DNA of 10,011 nucleotides from Ignavibacteriaceae bacterium (lineage in GTDB: Bacteria > Bacteroidota > Ignavibacteria > Ignavibacteriales > Ignavibacteriaceae), in the NCBI GenBank assembly GCA_026193755.1, contig JAPHUI010000175.1, positions 1 to 10,011 of the forward strand. The letters are read 5' to 3'. This document shows, piece after piece, positions 6,856 through 10,011 of the stretch (positions are counted from its first letter, which is position 1; each line of letters opens with the position of its first letter). The position numbers and the translations under genes are program-made. The notes beneath the pieces were generated by a model that was not told the DNA's origin, did not search any database, and saw nothing but the letters and a program-made list of their open reading frames with translations.

Positions 6856-7867
6856 TTTTCACAACCACCTTCCCGATTGATCTGCCTGTTTGAAAATACT
6901 TTAACGCTTCTATTAAATTCTTGAATGAAAAAACTTTCCCGATATAAGGTCGCTTTAGTTCCATTTTCAAAATTTGTTCAGCCATAACTCTTAAATCATC
7001 CGGTCTGTCCCATAAATAAATAAGATTAAAACCCATGATAGATTTGTTCACATTTGAAAGTGAAAGTGGATCAATTTTCGGTCGAAATAAATATTTAGGA
7101 ATTAACTTCAAAAACTCTGGTCGTGGTGAATGGGACATAAATTGTGCTCCGCCGTAAATAATTATTCTTCCGGATGGCGCCAAAGCATTGAAGCTTTCTT
7201 CAAAAATTTTCCCACCGATCGATTCGAGCACAATGTTAAGTTTTCTATCTTCTAATATGTGCTGGAGTTTTTTACTAAAATTGCTACTACGGAAAATAAT
7301 TTCATCATATCCTTCATTAATCAAAAAATTTCTTTTCGATTCCGAACCGATTGTTCCGATTGTAAAAGCATTAAATGTTTTGGCAATCCTGTTTGCATAA
7401 ATTCCGACACCGCCGGCAGCACTGTGAATTAGCACGGTATATTCCTGTTTAATATTGCCAAGCTCAACAAGTGAGTAATAAGCCGTGAGTGATTGGACTA
7501 TAAAAGCAGCGCCTTCTTCAAAACTCCAGTCATCTGGCAATTGGATAACGTAATGGTGATCTATATTCAAGTGAGTTGTATAAGCACCAAAGCGAATTGC
7601 ACCCATAACTTTGCTACCGATTTCAAAATCCTTAACATCCTTCCCTTTTTTTACAATTATTCCCGAATATTCTAAACCTGGAATATAGCTCCCTTTGGGA
7701 GTTGCACTGTAAAGTCCCTGAATAGCGAACAGATCAGCAAAGTTCAGCCCAATCGCTTTTACTTCAATTGTTACTTCATTCTCCTCAGGTTCGGGGAGTT
7801 TTTCTTCAACCAGCTTAATATTATTAAGAGAGCCGGCTTTGCTTATGCGGAAAGATTTTCTTCTCAT
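6851..7867 (-). CDS. Zinc-free NADPH:quinone oxidoreductase-type MDR protein (VAT-1-like)
   Basis: The 338-residue product belongs to the medium-chain dehydrogenase/reductase superfamily, quinone oxidoreductase branch. These cytoplasmic enzymes usually reduce quinones or enones with NADPH. Landmarks are GLNFADL (40-46), PGLEYSG (63-69), the substrate-domain hinge with QSLTAYYSL (125-133), the nucleotide-binding AAGGVG (150-155), VLESIGG (213-219) and GRIIIYGG (233-240). KSIMGFNLIYL (275-285) resembles the VAT-1/synaptic-vesicle subgroup. The protein contains no cysteine at all, so neither the catalytic nor the structural zinc site of alcohol dehydrogenases can exist. The ATG at 7867 has no Shine-Dalgarno; a nearby upstream ATG is out of frame and stops at once. 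It converges on uvrA and diverges from the S46 peptidase gene. The natural substrate cannot be told from sequence. Confidence 0.88.
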   Translation of the reverse strand: MRRKSFRISKAGSLNNIKLVEEKLPEPEENEVTIEVKAIGLNFADLFAIQGLYSATPKGSYIPGLEYSGIIVKKGKDVKDFEIGSKVMGAIRFGAYTTHLNIDHHYVIQLPDDWSFEEGAAFIVQSLTAYYSLVELGNIKQEYTVLIHSAAGGVGIYANRIAKTFNAFTIGTIGSESKRNFLINEGYDEIIFRSSNFSKKLQHILEDRKLNIVLESIGGKIFEESFNALAPSGRIIIYGGAQFMSHSPRPEFLKLIPKYLFRPKIDPLSLSNVNKSIMGFNLIYLWDRPDDLRVMAEQILKMELKRPYIGKVFSFKNLIEALKYFQTGRSIGKVVVKT

Positions 7868-7954
7868 AACATTATAGATAAAAGTTTTAATAAATTTGTG
7901 TACTGAATATATAGCAACTTGGTCATTTATTTCCTCAAAAATCGGGATAGTCAG
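7868..7954. promoter_or_regulatory. Divergent promoter region (oxidoreductase / S46 peptidase)
   Basis: This 87-base AT-rich gap separates two divergent start codons, so promoters for both genes must lie in or near it. TAAATTTG at 7891-7898 fits the Bacteroidota -7 pattern TAnnTTTG on the plus strand, about 56 bases before the peptidase ATG, but no TTTG lies at the right distance upstream. TATATA at 7908-7913 is an alternative for either strand. No operator palindrome is evident. Confidence 0.35.
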
Positions 7955-10011
7955 ATGAAAAAGATATTTCTAACCTTAAATATTTTTTTACTTTTCTTAC
8001 CAATTTTCAATCAAGCCCAGACTAATTATTACGGAGTTGATTTAGACACTGTAAAAGCTCAGAAGTATGATATGGGTAAAATGTGGACGTTTGAAAATCC
8101 ACCCCTCGATTACTTTGAAAAGATCTACAATTTCAAACCTTCTCAGGAATGGGTGAATAAAGTTAAAAAGTCCGCCTTAAAATTTGGTGGTGGATGTTCA
8201 GCATCATTTATTTCTGAAGATGGTTTAATAATGACAAACCATCACTGCATTAGAAGTATCTTACGAGACTTAAGTACTGAAAAGGAAGATTTATTAAAAT
8301 ATAAGTTTTATGCTGAGACTCTGGAAGATGAGAAAAAGATTCCAAATTTATCTGTAAGTCAGTTAATGGTGATAGAAGACGTTACAGATGAGATTCAATC
8401 AGTAATGAATGAAGTTGAAACAGATTCTGAAAAAGTTTTAAGAAAAGATGAAAAAATTGAAGAGATAAAGGAAAGATTTTTAAATCTTAATCCTGATCTA
8501 GAATATAAAGTTGTTTCACTCTATTATGGAGGGAAATACTCTTTATATGGATATAAAAAATATGATGACATAAGATTGGTCTTTGCACCTGAGCTTATGG
8601 TTTCCAAGCTGGGTGGTGATTATGATAATTTTACTTACCCGCGTTACGGTTTGGATTGTGCATTCCTTCGTGCATACGAAAATGATAAGCCAATAAAAAC
8701 AAATTATTTTTTTAATTGGAACATTGAACCAATCTATGAAGATCAACCTGTGTTTGTAGTTGGAAATCCGGGTAGCACGAACAGGCTTTATACAATAGCT
8801 CAACTTGAATATTTACGCGATTACCGTTATGGTTTGCAAACTCCAATGCGTAAAGATATGTATAAAGTTTATGATGAATTAGTTGCAGAAACCAAAGCAG
8901 AAGATATGAAATTAGTTGCCACATTATTTAATGTCGGGAATGGATTAAAAGTTTACAAAGCAACTTACGAGGCTCTTCAGGATCCATATTTTATTGCTAG
9001 AAAAAAAGATTTTGAAAAAAAGTTTAAACAGGCAGTTCAGTCAAACCCAGAATTAAATAAAAAATACGGAAATATTTGGAACGAAATTGCCCACAACAGA
9101 CAAGAGGCTTCTAAGTATGCGAAGGAAATTTTTGCGTTAACCATTAGCTCTTTGTATTCACCTAAATATCTGTTTATAGCCAGAGATCTTGCAAACCTCG
9201 CTGAACATCTTAAACTTCCCGAAACTGAAAGAGGTGATAATTATAAGGATGAAAAACTGGATAGTACGATTGAAAATATTTTTCCTAAAGATTTTAATAG
9301 AGAACTTGAGGATAAAAAACTTGTTGTACAATTGAATGTAATCAAAGATAATTTAGCCTTGGATAATCCTTTGTATCAGCTGATGCTTGATGAAAAGGAA
9401 GTAATTGAAGCCGCTGGTAGTCTTCTTACACATTCAAAAATAACAAATAAAGAAGATGTGATTAAGCTGGCAAATTCCGGTGCTGAAGTAATTCTTAATT
9501 CTGAAGATACTTTTATCAAATTTATTTTAAATTCAAGAGAAAGACTGGAAGAACTGCAAACCATCAACAAAAAGCTTGACGATACAGATGAAATCGATAA
9601 TCAACTACTTGGTGAAGCACTTTATAAAATTTATGGTGATGCCATACCTCCTGATGCAACTGGCACATTGCGTATTTCGGATGGGATAGTTAAAGGATAT
9701 GATTACAACGGAACACGAGCTCCGATAAAAACGACTTTTTATGGTTCGCTTGACAGATATTATTCATTCAATAAAAAGTTTCCTTTTAACCTGCCCGCAT
9801 ATTGGGAAGATTTACCCAAAGATTTTAATCTCTCAACAACTCTTGATTTTGTTAGCACTTGTGATATTATTGGTGGAAATTCAGGAAGTCCCGTTATAAA
9901 TACCAATGCTGAAGTGGTTGGTCTTGCGTTTGACGGTAATATGGAAAGCCATTCCGGGAAGTTCATTTATACAACCGAAAAAAACCGGACCGTTGCAGTT
10001 AGTGCACAAGG
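7955..10011 (+). CDS. S46-family dipeptidyl-peptidase, DPP7-like (3' end outside the window)
   Basis: S46 peptidases are exported chymotrypsin-fold serine peptidases that remove dipeptides from peptide N-termini, known mainly from Bacteroidota and relatives. The frame is open for 685 codons to the window edge; family members are about 700-760 residues, so only the tail is missing. A signal peptide covers about 1-21 (KK, hydrophobic core, end near NQAQ). Catalytic parts are GGGCSASF and TNHHC with His97 (Cys81 and Cys98 could pair as in trypsin), the GGDYDN block with Asp222/Asp224, and GGNSGSP with Ser643. Between them is a large helical insert typical of the family. Eighteen residues after the serine comes Gly661 (FDGN), where DPP7 has Gly and Asp/Glu-specific DPP11 has Arg, so preference for hydrophobic P1 residues is inferred. 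The start ATG has only a weak GGGA upstream. Confidence 0.93.
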   Translation, partial: MKKIFLTLNIFLLFLPIFNQAQTNYYGVDLDTVKAQKYDMGKMWTFENPPLDYFEKIYNFKPSQEWVNKVKKSALKFGGGCSASFISEDGLIMTNHHCIRSILRDLSTEKEDLLKYKFYAETLEDEKKIPNLSVSQLMVIEDVTDEIQSVMNEVETDSEKVLRKDEKIEEIKERFLNLNPDLEYKVVSLYYGGKYSLYGYKKYDDIRLVFAPELMVSKLGGDYDNFTYPRYGLDCAFLRAYENDKPIKTNYFFNWNIEPIYEDQPVFVVGNPGSTNRLYTIAQLEYLRDYRYGLQTPMRKDMYKVYDELVAETKAEDMKLVATLFNVGNGLKVYKATYEALQDPYFIARKKDFEKKFKQAVQSNPELNKKYGNIWNEIAHNRQEASKYAKEIFALTISSLYSPKYLFIARDLANLAEHLKLPETERGDNYKDEKLDSTIENIFPKDFNRELEDKKLVVQLNVIKDNLALDNPLYQLMLDEKEVIEAAGSLLTHSKITNKEDVIKLANSGAEVILNSEDTFIKFILNSRERLEELQTINKKLDDTDEIDNQLLGEALYKIYGDAIPPDATGTLRISDGIVKGYDYNGTRAPIKTTFYGSLDRYYSFNKKFPFNLPAYWEDLPKDFNLSTTLDFVSTCDIIGGNSGSPVINTNAEVVGLAFDGNMESHSGKFIYTTEKNRTVAVSAQ

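Noticed and set aside
1-10011. Defence, mobile-element, CRISPR or biosynthetic system
   Set aside because: All sizeable genes have recognisable housekeeping or secreted-enzyme families. No transposase, integrase, direct-repeat array or toxin-antitoxin pair was found.

Overview
The window is low-GC bacterial housekeeping DNA. Its strands are densely coding and the genes fall into a few short transcription units. The best guess at the source is the Bacteroidota/Chlorobiota/Ignavibacteriota (FCB) group, perhaps Ignavibacteriota. Three things point there: an S46 dipeptidyl-peptidase with a lipid-rich type I signal peptide, a UvrA whose wording resembles FCB homologues, and low GC. Clear Shine-Dalgarno sites before several genes argue against a typical Bacteroidia member. 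This placement is inference from recognition, not from a search.

Layout from left to right. Positions 2-298 are the C-terminal part of ribonuclease HII (rnhB), cut by the window edge. It overlaps, by ATGA, a YraN-family nuclease-fold protein (295-660). After an AT-rich gap comes a tightly packed mlaE-mlaF-mlaD operon (840-3426). It encodes the permease, ATPase and membrane-anchored MCE subunit of a phospholipid transporter between the inner and outer membranes. A 10-codon leader ORF with a strong ribosome binding site leads into the TTG start of mlaE. Next is a small monocistronic gene for a SpoVG-like protein (3539-3793), with a promoter-like site before it and a hairpin terminator after it. 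Then uvrA (3979-6765), the damage-recognition ATPase of nucleotide excision repair.

uvrA converges on a minus-strand gene (6851-7867) for a zinc-free NADPH:quinone-reductase-type oxidoreductase. An imperfect inverted repeat (6770-6855), made of CTTTGTGTCT-like units, lies between them and overlaps the stop codon of the oxidoreductase. Divergent from that gene, a secreted S46-family dipeptidyl-peptidase starts at 7955 and runs off the right edge with 685 codons visible and no interruption. Its predicted specificity residue is Gly, as in DPP7.

Functional links: rnhB, yraN and uvrA all concern nucleic-acid maintenance but are not one operon. mlaEFD is the only multi-gene machine here. It lacks adjacent mlaA, mlaB and mlaC, and its MlaD is much longer than the E. 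coli protein. No tRNA, rRNA, CRISPR array, transposase, phage gene or defence system was seen, and I found no clearly new biological system. The most useful second-look items are the mlaE leader ORF, the inverted repeat, the SpoVG-like gene, the altered UvrA zinc module and the long MlaD.
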